From Actinostola sp. cb2023 (taxonomy: Eukaryota; Cnidaria; Anthozoa; Actiniaria; Actinostolidae), in assembly GCA_033675265.1 (NCBI GenBank), contig JAUJYZ010000745.1, positions 15,001-79,000 of the forward strand: a DNA stretch of 64,000 nt, given 5' to 3'. The notes beneath the pieces were generated by a model. It was not told the origin of the DNA, did not search any database, and saw nothing but the letters and a program-made list of their open reading frames with translations. Shown in pieces: positions 1-10,101 of the stretch (positions within the stretch are counted from its first letter, which is position 1; the number at the start of each line of letters is the position of its first letter). The position numbers and the translations under genes are program-made.

Positions 1-1803
1 TGGGTTCCCTGTGCATAGAAATGTATAATGTTGGGATCCCTGTGTACATCCTGCGGGACGCGCCCGCAGCAATGTATATATTGAAACAAGGTATGAAACT
101 GATGGCGTATCATGGACCGATGTGCGGTGGTACTTTTCTGGTGCACTTTTCCGTGAGCCGAAGAGCCGAAGTCGCCGTGCGCTACAGGCCCGTGGGGGGT
201 ACCCAGGGTGAAGTCGCTGAAGTTTTGAAAAATGGCGGAGAAGTTGATGAAACAAAACATGATTTTTTCGGTGTAATCGTTTGGATTCTATTCTTTATCC
301 ATGGTAAGTTTAGAAGTTCACAATTCATGTCAACTTTACGTAACTTTAGAAGAATTTCGACGGGTTTAAGGTAGTCCTTTTTCATTTTGAATGGCGGAAA
401 ATTGCATGTTGTGCTCGACACACGAAAGCCTTGTTGAAAAAAATATTTTTTCTGAAGTATTTTCTTGAGGTTTTAGTAGTTTTTGCTCTAACTGTTCTCT
501 AATAAAAGGACTTGCCTGTACTAGGGCAGAAGGGCTGCTTAATAATCCTCAGCAATCAGTTCTTTTTCATAAATTAAGACTGAGCTATTTGACTTATGTA
601 GTTGTCAATGATCGAAATACACCGACTTCAAAAGGAACCTCTCAAATGGCTGATAGTCTTTCATCTGTTTAATTAAGTCTTATGACTCTCTCACTGATCT
701 ACAAAGTGTTTGACGTTATTTTGTACTTTCTTACAGTACTTCTTAAAACACAAGCCGGAACAGACCTAAACTATCTGAAGCAAAAATATAGACGAACTCA
801 AATTCACTGACATCGAAGGAGACATGAATGGCGATGGACTCGTGAAGCAGTTGAAGCTGCCGTGAACTAAAATATTTATAACAGTTGTTCATTATTGCCA
901 TTGAAATAGCGCAACACATTTAGCAAATACTATCACCTGAGAGAAACACAGAGTAGTTTAAATACGGTTTTCGTAAGAACGTAAGTAAGCTTATCGCTTC
1001 CAACTTCGATGTTTGCTATTGATTCACAACTTGTCGATTGTGGTGTCATGCATAATAAGCTTATTTATTAATTTCGTATTTAATATCCATAGTATTACTG
1101 ATCAATATAGTGAATAAATTGTACCTGAAGAACGGCAAAACAGTATGTAAAAAGGTAGTAAACTTATTTTAACTGATTGTTGAAATAAATACGTTGTTTG
1201 TCATTTTGTTTATAAGCACTGATAGCAAAAATGTCTTGTGTAGTACTAAATATTGAGACTGTTCTGCATTTATAAAATACAATGCCTCAATTTTAAAGCA
1301 TTTTAATCGATAAAAATCAAAACACAATACAAATACTTTATAAAAGTCAAAACAGAAAGCAAATAAAGTATATTGTAGATGTTTTGACTTATGTTTAGTA
1401 AAAATATAAATACTAAAACTTGCAAAAAAGAGCACAATTCAGATTTGCCGAGCGCTTGCCGATGTCCTCTCGAAGGTAAAATCCGAATGTTTCACGGAAA
1501 AAGTGCACCAGAAAAGTACCACCGCACATCAGGCCATGAGGCGCAAAATGTCAAAATTAAACTTTATCAGCGTACGGTGAAGTTAAAAGACTGACACTTA
1601 TAAAGTGTTTAGAGAATACGGTAAAGTTTAGTTATTCGAAGAAAAATTGAATTTTCACGTCATTTTGTCAAAGATTAGGAGCAAAAACGTATTTGTCACG
1701 TGACCTAGTTTCATACCTTGTGTAAATATACACATGTAGTGCGGGACGCGCGGGATGTGCACAGGAAGCCCAATATAGGATATTACTCAGCACAGGGAAC
1801 CCA
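1..1803. repeat. Fold-back element, long divergent inverted arms
   Basis: Bases around 1-200 match the reverse complement of about 1460-1803. The clearest blocks are 120-165 against 1490-1535, and the motif-rich stretch 1-60 against 1740-1803. The outer parts of both arms carry GGGNTNCCTGTG motifs. The central 1.2 kb is AT-rich with no convincing gene. The left end may run off the window. I infer a fold-back, non-autonomous DNA element. Confidence 0.6.
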
Positions 1804-1935
1804 ACATATCTACGTATTATATATTGAGCGCGTGCGCGCTCTACCACAGGAAACCCATAAAAAGACGCAAATATCATTTTATTTCATTATTTAGTAGCCT
1901 CAAAAGGAATGGTTGGGCTGCCTGTGGTTTTATTT
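1740..1935 (+). repeat. Motif-rich repeat unit (CACAGG family), copy 1
   Basis: About 190 bp with three CACAGGNANCCC motifs (1760, 1791, 1845) and one reverse-oriented GGGCTGCCTGTG (1915). They are separated by a GCGCGC-rich stretch and a conserved TAGTAGCCT block. Related copies lie at 9505-9650 (same strand) and 53657-53850 (opposite strand), which defines an interspersed repeat. Confidence 0.7.
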
Positions 1936-2097
1936 GCTGCAACTCGTTTTATTTGCAGCAACTCGTTTTATTTGCAGCAACTCGTTTTATTTGTAGCAAC
2001 TCGTTTTATTTGCAGCAACTCGTTTTATTTGTAGCAACTCGTTTTATTTGTAGCAACTCGTTTTATTTGTGGCAACTCGTTAATTTGCAGCAACAGT
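1933..2097 (+). repeat. 19-bp tandem repeat, about 8-9 copies
   Basis: A 19-bp unit with core CAACTCGTTTTATTTG is repeated directly with single-base changes (GCAG, GTAG or GTGG). It abuts the end of the CACAGG repeat unit. Confidence 0.9.
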
Positions 2098-2734
2098 GAT
2101 TGGTCAATTTCGTGTTCTAAAAACAGCCAAACTTGTTCAAACACCGTGACAGATTTTAATGCTACATGGATATACTCTTACTTATGGGCTCCTGATTATT
2201 GCTTGGATCGATTGTGACGTTTTTCGGCCGAAAAGTGATGACACTAACAAATATTGGGCTGCCTGTGGTGATGTCAGCGGTTTGGCCTGGGACCGAGTCT
2301 GCAATGAACTAGAGACAATAACTCGTGAAGCAGCTGCGAACAGCTCGAGCCAGGGAAGGCTCGTGCGCCCAGCCGTGAGGGGGAGAGTATCGCGGGCGCA
2401 CGAAACCCCAGCGGCTGGATACTGAGCCTAGGGAAGGAACCGAGTTTGAAAGGGTCAGTTTTGGCGTCGTTTTAGCGTTGATCTCTTCAGTATTGTGGTG
2501 AGTATGTGTTTTCATAAGACATTCCACACTTAGCAATGTTGTAAACATTTTACTCCGAGGGAGTAAAATATTTAGTGATTTTTTTACACACTGTCAAAGT
2601 TTCATTGTAATCGCTAGTCCCTATCTATACACTGACGCAGTCTCTACTATTCATTTACCAGCTGCAACATTAGTCTATTCATCACGAACTATTACCAAGC
2701 GAGAAAGTTACTTTAGTAACTTTATACAAAGTCT
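2098..2734. other. No gene recognised
   Basis: Contains one GGGCTGCCTGTG motif (2256-2267) and a GC-rich patch at 2280-2440. I see no supported exon. Confidence 0.4.
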
Positions 2735-2882
2735 ATTCATGTGAACCAGTTGTGTCCCTTGGCACAGTACATGTATACTGTATTCATGTTAACCAGTTGT
2801 GTCCCTTGGCACAGTACATGTATACTGTATTCATGTTAACCAGTTGTGTCCCTTGGCACAATACATGTATACTGTATTCATG
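2735..2882 (+). repeat. 47-bp tandem repeat, 3 copies
   Basis: Three near-identical 47-bp units begin at 2735, 2782 and 2829. Each contains CAGTTGTGTCCCTTGGCACA and ATGTATACTGTATTCATG. Confidence 0.9.
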
Positions 2883-3254
2883 TTGTGGAGAGAGTCAGAG
2901 AGAGAGAAAGAACTTATGAAATTAAAAACCTTTTTTTGTCCCATTGTGTGTAATTTGTTTATTTTGGGTAGAATGCTCAAAATATTTAATTCAACTAAAA
3001 TATAGATATGGGAGATTTACTTAGCAGTTAGTGTTTGTAAATATGTTTACTCATGACCGGATACGATATGCACGTCTCGGTCTCTATAGAGATATTATGT
3101 TACAGTTATATATAGTGCTCTTGCTGGACTCTGTACCATATAGTTGCTAGTCCGCAAGCGAAGTAGTACGAAAAATAGTGATCAGTTAAACAAGTTAAAA
3201 TTTTACATATCTTATTTCCTATTATGGCACATAACTTAAGACCACGTCAGGGCC

Positions 3255-3326
3255 TAGCCTGCGAATACAGCCGCTTTTTTACGCTCGCCACAGGGGTCTC
3301 AAAAAAGCGGCTGTATTCGCAGGCTA
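3255..3326. mobile_element. 72-bp hairpin element with 9-bp target duplication
   Basis: The terminal inverted repeat starts TAGCCTGCGAATACAGCCGC and the element is flanked on both sides by GTCAGGGCC (3246-3254 and 3327-3335). A 9-bp duplication is typical of Mutator-like elements, so I call it a minimal MULE-like non-autonomous element. Confidence 0.75.
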
Positions 3327-3335
3327 GTCAGGGCC

Positions 3336-4305
3336 TCGATTAATAAAACCTCACAACAGTTAGACCAGGGTCAGACCACACGGTAATCTCCGTTTATAGT
3401 AACTACAATGTTTGTAAATACGTACCTCAATTATATACTGATTCAATTTACCTAACTTTTTTTGTAATTTTCAGATGTATTTATTAAAATGTGTGTGTGA
3501 ATAAACTTGAACTTGAACAAAAAAAAAACAATAAAAAAAAACAATAAAAACTTGAATTTGAACTTGAAAGTGTCAGATAGTTAAAGTTGTTCATGTAATA
3601 GACAGTTTCACCTGCATGCTTATGATTGAAGCCATAAATTATCATGTATTGTTGTCATTGTCACTGCTTTTTAATTGAATTCCACTTGTGGGGCATTTTA
3701 CCATATAAGAACACGCGAAATATTACTCTACACATTGGCACACAGAAAAAGAGTAAAAATGGCCGAACTTGAAAGAACCAAACAAAATAAAATTAAAATA
3801 AACAATTGTGTCAGACTTGAAGGCCGTTACAGAGGTTCATGTTGCCGATGAAAGCCAAAGGGAATGGTAGTGTGATTTATCGGACTTGTATTGGACTACA
3901 GCTTACCGAAAGAAATTTGGCGTTATGTCTAGTTTCGAGAGATTTACGAGCATTTTAGTGGGACCATGTGAGTTCGCTGGCGACCATCAGTGACCAACCT
4001 TGTATATTTTCTTACTGGTAGGAAAACAAATTAAAACCGCCGTAACTCTCAACTAGCGGAATGGCCTATAGAAATTCCTACAGAGGTAAAGGACAACACA
4101 AGCTAGGAACAAGTACGAGGCGTATAAAGGCAAACGAGTTTTTATTTATTTATTCAAGTACACCAGAACGAGAAAGCCGGCATACATTTACTGCATTTAC
4201 GCCACTGATTCTGAGCTTGGGCTACCTGTGGGTATTATAAGGCAACTACATTGTACATTGTAGATTGACATATTTATACGTAATTTTAAAATGCCAATAC
4301 TTCAT
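3336..4305. other. AT-rich intergenic, no gene recognised
   Basis: Poly-A-rich stretch at 3517-3560 and one GGGCTACCTGTG motif (4219-4230). No exon-like reading frame was found. Confidence 0.4.
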
Positions 4306-4437
4306 CTAGTCTGCGAACAGTCCCTCCTTTTCCCTCCAATCTCAGTGAAGACGAGTTTTTAGAATCCCGTGGACGCGAGGAGAATCTCTCGTTCGACTGA
4401 GTGTGGAGGGAAAAGAGGGACTGCGTTCACAGTCTAG
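4306..4437. mobile_element. 132-bp inverted-repeat element
   Basis: The arms begin CTAGTCTGCGAACAGTCCCT and end in the imperfect complement (GGGACTGCGTTCACAGTCTAG), about 35 bp each. No clear target duplication is seen. The ends resemble those of the 3255 element, so a MULE-like origin is possible. Confidence 0.6.
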
Positions 4438-4504
4438 ACTTTATATCTTACTATTATAGTGATATGAAAGCTAGCTCAGTAAAATAATGGCGACATTTAC
4501 ATTG

Positions 4505-5855
4505 AGTATATACCACACAAGTGAATGGTTCTTTTCGTGCGCTGTGATTGGTTAATCAAACTAGGGATATCCTTGGTTAGTATACAGGCCCGTAGCCAGG
4601 ATTTTTTGTGGGGAGGTGCTCTCCAGGCCAAAGTGGACCAAACTATCAAACATACGCTACATTAGCGTACTTTACTACCAAAAACAAGATGGCGGACAGC
4701 TCTGGAGATTTCCGAACCTCCCCCCCCCCCCCCCCTTCCCCCCGCTCCCGTGAAGAATATAAGGTTGGTTTGTCGCGCCTCCGAAATGCTATTTTCAGCG
4801 TTCTCCAAGAGCTGTTTGTGATTTACGCGTATTGCTAATTACTTCCTGCACTGTCTCGGCAAACCAATGCATATTGATATATGGACCTTTCCCCGACATA
4901 TGTGGACCTTTTGGGGTCTGTTGGGGGGGTGCGAACGCACCCCGTGCACCCCCCTGGCTACGGGCCTGGTATATACCACACAAGTGAATGGTTCTTTTAA
5001 TGCGCTGTGATTGGTTAATCAAACTAGGGATATCCTTGGTTAGTATATACCACACAAGTGAATAGTGCTTTTCGTGCGCTGTGATTGGTTAATCAAACTA
5101 GGGATATCCTTGGTTAGTATATACTACACAAGTGAATAGTGCTTTTCGTGCGCTGTGATTGGTTAATCAAACTAGGGATATCCTTGGTTAGTATATACCA
5201 CACAAGTGAATAGTGCTTTTCGTGCGCTGTGATTGGTTAATCAAACTAGGGATATCCTTGGTTAGTATATACCACACAAGTGAATAGTGCTTTTCGTGCG
5301 CTGTGATTGGTTAATCAAACTAGGGATATCCTTGGTTAGTATATACCACACAAGTGAATGGTTCTTTTCGTGCGCTGTGATTGATTAATCAAACTAGGGA
5401 TATCCTTGGTTAGTATATACCACACAAGTGAATGGTTCTTTTCGTGCGCTGTGATTGGTTAATCAAACTAGGGATATCCTTGGTTAGTATATACTACACA
5501 AGTGAATAGTGCTTTTCGTGCGCTGTGATTGGTTAATCAAACTAGGGATATCCTTGGTTAGTATATACCACACAAGTGAATAGTGCTTTTCGTGCGCTGT
5601 GATTGGTTAATCAAACTAGGGATATCCTTGGTTAGTATATACCACACAAGTGAATGGTTCTTTTCGTGCGCTGTGATTGGTTAATCAAACTAGGGATATC
5701 CTTGGTTAGTATATACTACACAAGTGAATAGTGCTTTTCGTGCGCTGTGATTGGTTAATCAAACTAGGGATATCCTTGGTTAGTATATACCACACAAGTG
5801 AATAGTGCTTTTCGTGCGCTGTGATTGGTTAATCAAACTAGGGATATCCTTGGCT
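4505..5855 (+). repeat. 74-bp satellite-like array, about 13 copies
   Basis: The period is exactly 74 bp (for example CCTTGG at 5034, 5108, 5182). Each unit contains CACACAAGTGAATAG, CGTGCGCTGTGATTGG and TTGGTTAATCAAAC. Two sub-variants alternate (GTGAATGGTTC and GTGAATAGTGC). The array is interrupted near its start by the element at 4585-4968. Confidence 0.95.
4585..4968. mobile_element. 384-bp inverted-repeat element inside the 74-bp array
   Basis: The ends are CAGGCCCGTAGCCAGG and its complement CCTGGCTACGGGCCTG. It is flanked by GTATA on both sides (4580-4584, 4969-4973). The uninterrupted array unit reads TTAGTATATACC, so the site is a clean insertion with a 5-bp duplication. The interior includes a poly-C run and no intact transposase. 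Confidence 0.85.
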
Positions 5856-6880
5856 ATTTACCTCCGAGTGAAACAAGATGGCGTCGCGTTTCGCGAGCCT
5901 ATCCGGCTTTTCCTTCTTGAAAATATGATTTTTGTGGCTACTGTTGCTTAGCAACGAAGCCACTATGCCATGGAGTGTGTAAGTCCGTAATGTAACAATA
6001 GAATCTTCGGATAGAGTTCGGGGCCAATCATGAATCGAGGGTTATTAGTAGGCGGTCGACAATCGATCGACGTACGACTTCGACAATTCGGATAGTCGAC
6101 ATTCTATTGATTGATGGAAACGTCGAAGCTACGTTTCGGAGTTTCCATGTGGTCGCCATTACTCCAGAACATACCAAAGACCAGTGACAAACAAGATGAC
6201 GTCCATTGACGAAGCGTTTTGCCTCGTTTTGCCTTGCAGCGAAATAATTTCATATCAACGAATATCAAAGAGTTTAACATACCCAGAAATCAGAGACATG
6301 CCTGGTCGCGCAGCTCATTATTCATAAGCTTTTCGTACATTTACATATCAAAGACAAATGGTAGAAATGTATGGCAAAACATAGAAAATCAGAAATATCT
6401 GAAGAACTAAACTTCGGATGCAAACTCCCGATAGCTAATTCACAAGTTTAATGTTTTGGGTGCTCGAATCGAGTACACTTCTTACAATCAAGCGAAAATA
6501 AAGTATGACAAAATCGATTTCAAAAATCGCTCTCTCAACAACATCTCACCTCTGTCATTTACTGTAAAAGGCCGCCAAATTGAGTAAATTCCTAAAAGTT
6601 GGAGTCTGGTAGCAGCTTCGTCGAGCGTGGTACACACTTTCCCGATAGCCAGTTCGAAAGGACGTCATCTAAACTCACAGAATATCACACTTGTTTGGCC
6701 ATAAATTCCACTTCTAATATGACAAAGTCCAGCCAAAGATAAGCTAAATTCCACTTTCGCCGATACAGAAGCATACTGAGTAAATATACTGTTTTCACCG
6801 TTGTTTTTCACTCGGTAAACGCTTCTGTCAAGATTATTTGGATCGCCATGTTTACATAAGTAGCCTGGCCTGTTAGATTA
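5856..6880. other. No gene recognised
   Basis: Starts with CAAGATGGCGTCGCG, a promoter-like ATGGCG context, but the frame closes after about 16 codons. The rest is unannotated single-copy-looking DNA. Confidence 0.4.
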
Positions 6881-6987
6881 CACAGGAAACCCAGAGATAG
6901 TTGGCTGAGTTAGGCTCAAAAAGCGAGAAATAGGAGAGACGATGGAGGGGAGCAGAGGGGAGGGGGTTCAACTTTGGGCTTCCTGTG
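6881..6987. repeat. 107-bp segment bounded by inverted CACAGG motifs
   Basis: Starts CACAGGAAACCCAGAG and ends CTTTGGGCTTCCTGTG, its near complement. This is consistent with a short member of the CACAGG-ended family. No matching flanking duplication was found. Confidence 0.5.
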
Positions 6988-7976
6988 GTAAATACCATTT
7001 TCGTATCTTTTTGCGAAATTTGCAATTATTTTAAAATGTAGAGGATGTATGATCAAGATCGCTTCACACTATTAGTTTGTGATTCAGATTTCACATAGTT
7101 TACATGAATTTGAGCATAATCTTTTGATTCTGGGTAACTCCGCTGACACAAATAATCGTAGACGCAAAATGTCTCTGATTTCTGGCAATGCTGGGCAATA
7201 CACTAAACCAAGACTAAACCAATACACTAAACACGGCTGCCAGGAAGACTAGTAAATCGTGTTTGTGAATTCATTTCCTAACTTTGCAATGTTCTTACGT
7301 AAATAAACAACGAAACATGAGCCTGGGAGTGTCGGCGAGTCGTTGACAACCAGTGAACATGAATAATAGAACGAATAACTTTATATGATTGGCTAAACAC
7401 TTACAATTGGAACGGAATGTACAGCTTGGGTAAGCAGCCGTGTCTGAGGGGGGAGAGCGTTGCGTGACGACACTTAGCACGGCTGCGAGGGAGACTATAA
7501 TTAACCAGGATTGACAATAACTTCACTCAGTTTGAAGACCTTGTTAGACGATATTGGGGAGTGTTAGTTTGTTTTTAAAAATTCGACCCAACATCACCCA
7601 ACATTGTTTTCTGGCAGGAGGGAGGTGGGACTCAGGGTAAAAAAATGCCCTCGCCTCTACCACACAATAAGCGTGGCTTATATACTGTTTATCCATGCTT
7701 TTCACCAACATCCTAAAGGATAGTGAGATTGTAGTACGATGCGGTTTTCACACTGATCTCAGTACACTTTAATAATAATAACAGTTTTATCTTGACTACT
7801 AGACAAGGTCAATCAAAAACACCTCTGCAGTTCTCTTTTTACTCCTATTATTAATATGAGCATGTGATGTGATATTTAATATAATTCTGAACTTTATTAC
7901 TAACAGTAGCCACATGCAGTCCTAGACTGCCTATTTTTATATTTGGCTGGGTGTTCACTTGTGTGGTATACACTAA

Positions 7977-8096
7977 AACAATTATTCCACTCAGTATCAG
8001 TGAATAGTGATAGATATTTACCTCGCCGCTCAAAGACTCACTGTTCGGTAAATATCCACCACTACTCAGCTCCACTAGCTTCGGGGAATAATTGTT
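7977..8096. mobile_element. 120-bp inverted-repeat element (AACAATTATTCC ends)
   Basis: Begins AACAATTATTCC and ends GGAATAATTGTT. The interior holds sub-palindromes around GTAAATATCC and GATATTTACC. Its interior resembles the element at 48990-49096. Confidence 0.6.
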
Positions 8097-8133
8097 AAGT
8101 ATTGACCATCATCAACTAAATCATCTTTTCCAG

Positions 8134-8263
8134 ATATCAAATCATGGTGTCAGAACTGGATCCAGGATGGATGCATTACAGATGTAAATCAGGCGAACTT
8201 CTGTTTTATTACAACAAAGATACAGCAGAGCACAAATTCCCTAAGTGGGATAGTACGTTAGGG
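8134..8263 (+). CDS. Possible WW-like exon
   Basis: The acceptor CATCTTTTCCAG ends at 8133. The open frame contains ATG at 8144 and encodes DPGWMHYRCKSGELLFYYNK followed by DTAEHKFPKW. This resembles a WW domain (first Trp, central aromatic YY-N, then T), but Phe stands where the second Trp is usual, so binding ability is doubtful. Two donors are possible: GTACGT at 8253 (phase 1) and GTGATA at 8264 (phase 0). Only the second keeps frame with the zinc-finger exon that starts at 10102, which would make a WW-plus-C2H2 protein. That link is inference, and the exon could belong to another gene or be spurious. Confidence 0.35.
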
Positions 8264-8749
8264 GTGATATATATATATATATTCTAATATGTTTAAAATA
8301 TTGTTATTATTACTCGGTGGGCTGCTGTGGCACGCCAAGTTGAAATATGTGCATTCTTTTTCTTATGGCCGCAAATCGCCAACTGGGTACCAAGGCGCAT
8401 GCGCTCTGTACCGCTGAGGAAACTGAAGGCTCATTGCTGAATCCAGCCGAGTGAATGCTTACATGTATATAGAGCGCATTGTTTGCACATGTGCATACAT
8501 TGCTTGTAGTAACCATTGTATTTTTATATTACTTCTGGTCATTTTTAGGGAAAATATGTTTCATTCAAAAGATAAATAAACGTTTTGAACAAAACTGCGA
8601 ACGATTGAAATATTTTTCCCGCCACTTCTCAAACTCACGAACGCGTGTCAGCAATATGCTAATTAGTTTGTATTTTGAAAAGATCGTTCTCGATGTTTTT
8701 TAGTGATATTCTTTCATTTCAGCGAAAAGAGTGGGATGATAAATAAATA

Positions 8750-8916
8750 ATCGGTCAATTTTGGTTCGATTCCGCGAAATATCAGGACTCGTTAGGTCTT
8801 GCCATGCGTATTTTAATTATATTTTAGCTCGACATCATCCCGCCAAAATACGAACCATGGCTCGACCTAACTGGCCCTGATATTTCGCCGAATCGAACCA
8901 AAATTGCCCGAATATA
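8750..8916. repeat. 167-bp inverted repeat
   Basis: The arms of about 64 bp (8750-8813 and 8851-8916) share AATTTTGGTTCGATTC, GAAATATCAGG and the complements. It is a probable miniature element. Confidence 0.65.
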
Positions 8917-9504
8917 TATAAGTATTGTAAAGTGGAATCCAAAAAGCTAGCATTGAATCATCCTTGATTGACTGAGTTCTTGTTTTATAACAATCTGGAA
9001 GAGAAACAAACTATTATGGTATTCTTCCACGCAGTCCAATAAAGGACTTGCACTACAAGCTCACGTGACCCCACCACCCACAAATCAAACAGCAGTTTGA
9101 TTATTTATTTTAAATTATTATTTGAGGGCCATGAGTTCATCAGTGAAAACTGTTAAATGTACCCTCGTGAAATAAAGTTTATTATTATTATTATTATTAG
9201 TGCCAAAATGAACTCCAGAAATGAAAAGAGCAGCTCGATATTAGTAAGAATGTGAAATTTCAGCTCATAATGTTTAACACAGGAGAAAAATCGAAAAAAG
9301 ATTTCTAAGAATTTGTATGGAAAGTGATTGGATCATTTGGATGGTAAGAGCTACCCCAGCACATTTCACCATATGAATACTAATATAATTTTCGATATAT
9401 TTTAATGCAATTTCACCAGTGCCAAATATTATGAGATGAAAATTCGCCTTTTTATATTAATATTACCTTGTTTCAATACTACATTCAGTGAGTGCATTTC
9501 TACG

Positions 9505-9650
9505 CACAGGGAGCCCAACATAATACGATACGTATTGCGCGCGCGCGCTTTACCACAGGAAAACCCATCAAAGAAAGACGCGCGTAGACAAATATATTTT
9601 GTATTAATTATAAGTAGCCTTAGAAGCAATGGTTGGGCTGCCTGTGTTGT
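9505..9650 (+). repeat. Motif-rich repeat unit (CACAGG family), copy 2
   Basis: CACAGG motifs at 9505 and 9554, GGGCTGCCTGTG at 9635, and the same GCGCGC tract and TAGCCTTAGAAGCAATGG block as the copies at 1740 and 53657. Confidence 0.7.
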
Positions 9651-9750
9651 TGTTCTTATATCACATTACACATTCACTACGTTACTGCAAAATACTTCAT
9701 TCCCTGTTGATAATGATGACATGCAGTCGTCCAAATGTCCAGTATATATC

Positions 9751-9905
9751 CAGGGCCGTACACAGCACAGGGGCAGGGGCAGGGGCCGGGCAGTTACCCC
9801 CCCCCCCCCCCCTTCCCTAGCAGGTCGAAAAAAATACCAAAAGGTACTGAGAACTGTACTATTTTTATTTATTTGTTGCTGTTACTAAACGTACTGCCCC
9901 CTCCC

Positions 9906-9939
<34 letters not shown>

Positions 9940-9966
9940 TTTGATTTTGGGTTATGTACGGCCCTG
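9751..9966. mobile_element. 216-bp inverted-end element with poly-C core
   Basis: Ends are CAGGGCCGTACA and TGTACGGCCCTG. The interior has two long poly-C tracts (about 9799-9823 and 9907-9939). Poly-C length is unreliable in assemblies. Confidence 0.6.
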
Positions 9967-10101
9967 ATAGCTATTTGTCTCATATACAATGTACATGTAC
10001 ATCAGCCTTAAAGAAGTTACTTTATTGAGTTCTTGCATTATTGAAGTGTGGTGTTTGTTGGCATCTTCTGATTGTATGACCTTTTTGTATTCTTTCTTTA
10101 G

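Noticed and set aside
780..870. EF-hand-like exon (TDIEGDMNGDGLVKQLK)
   Set aside because: Only about 30 codons, no good donor or partner exon, and it lies inside a fold-back element.
4505..5855. CRISPR array
   Set aside because: Units are contiguous 74-bp tandem copies without unique spacers, in an animal genome.
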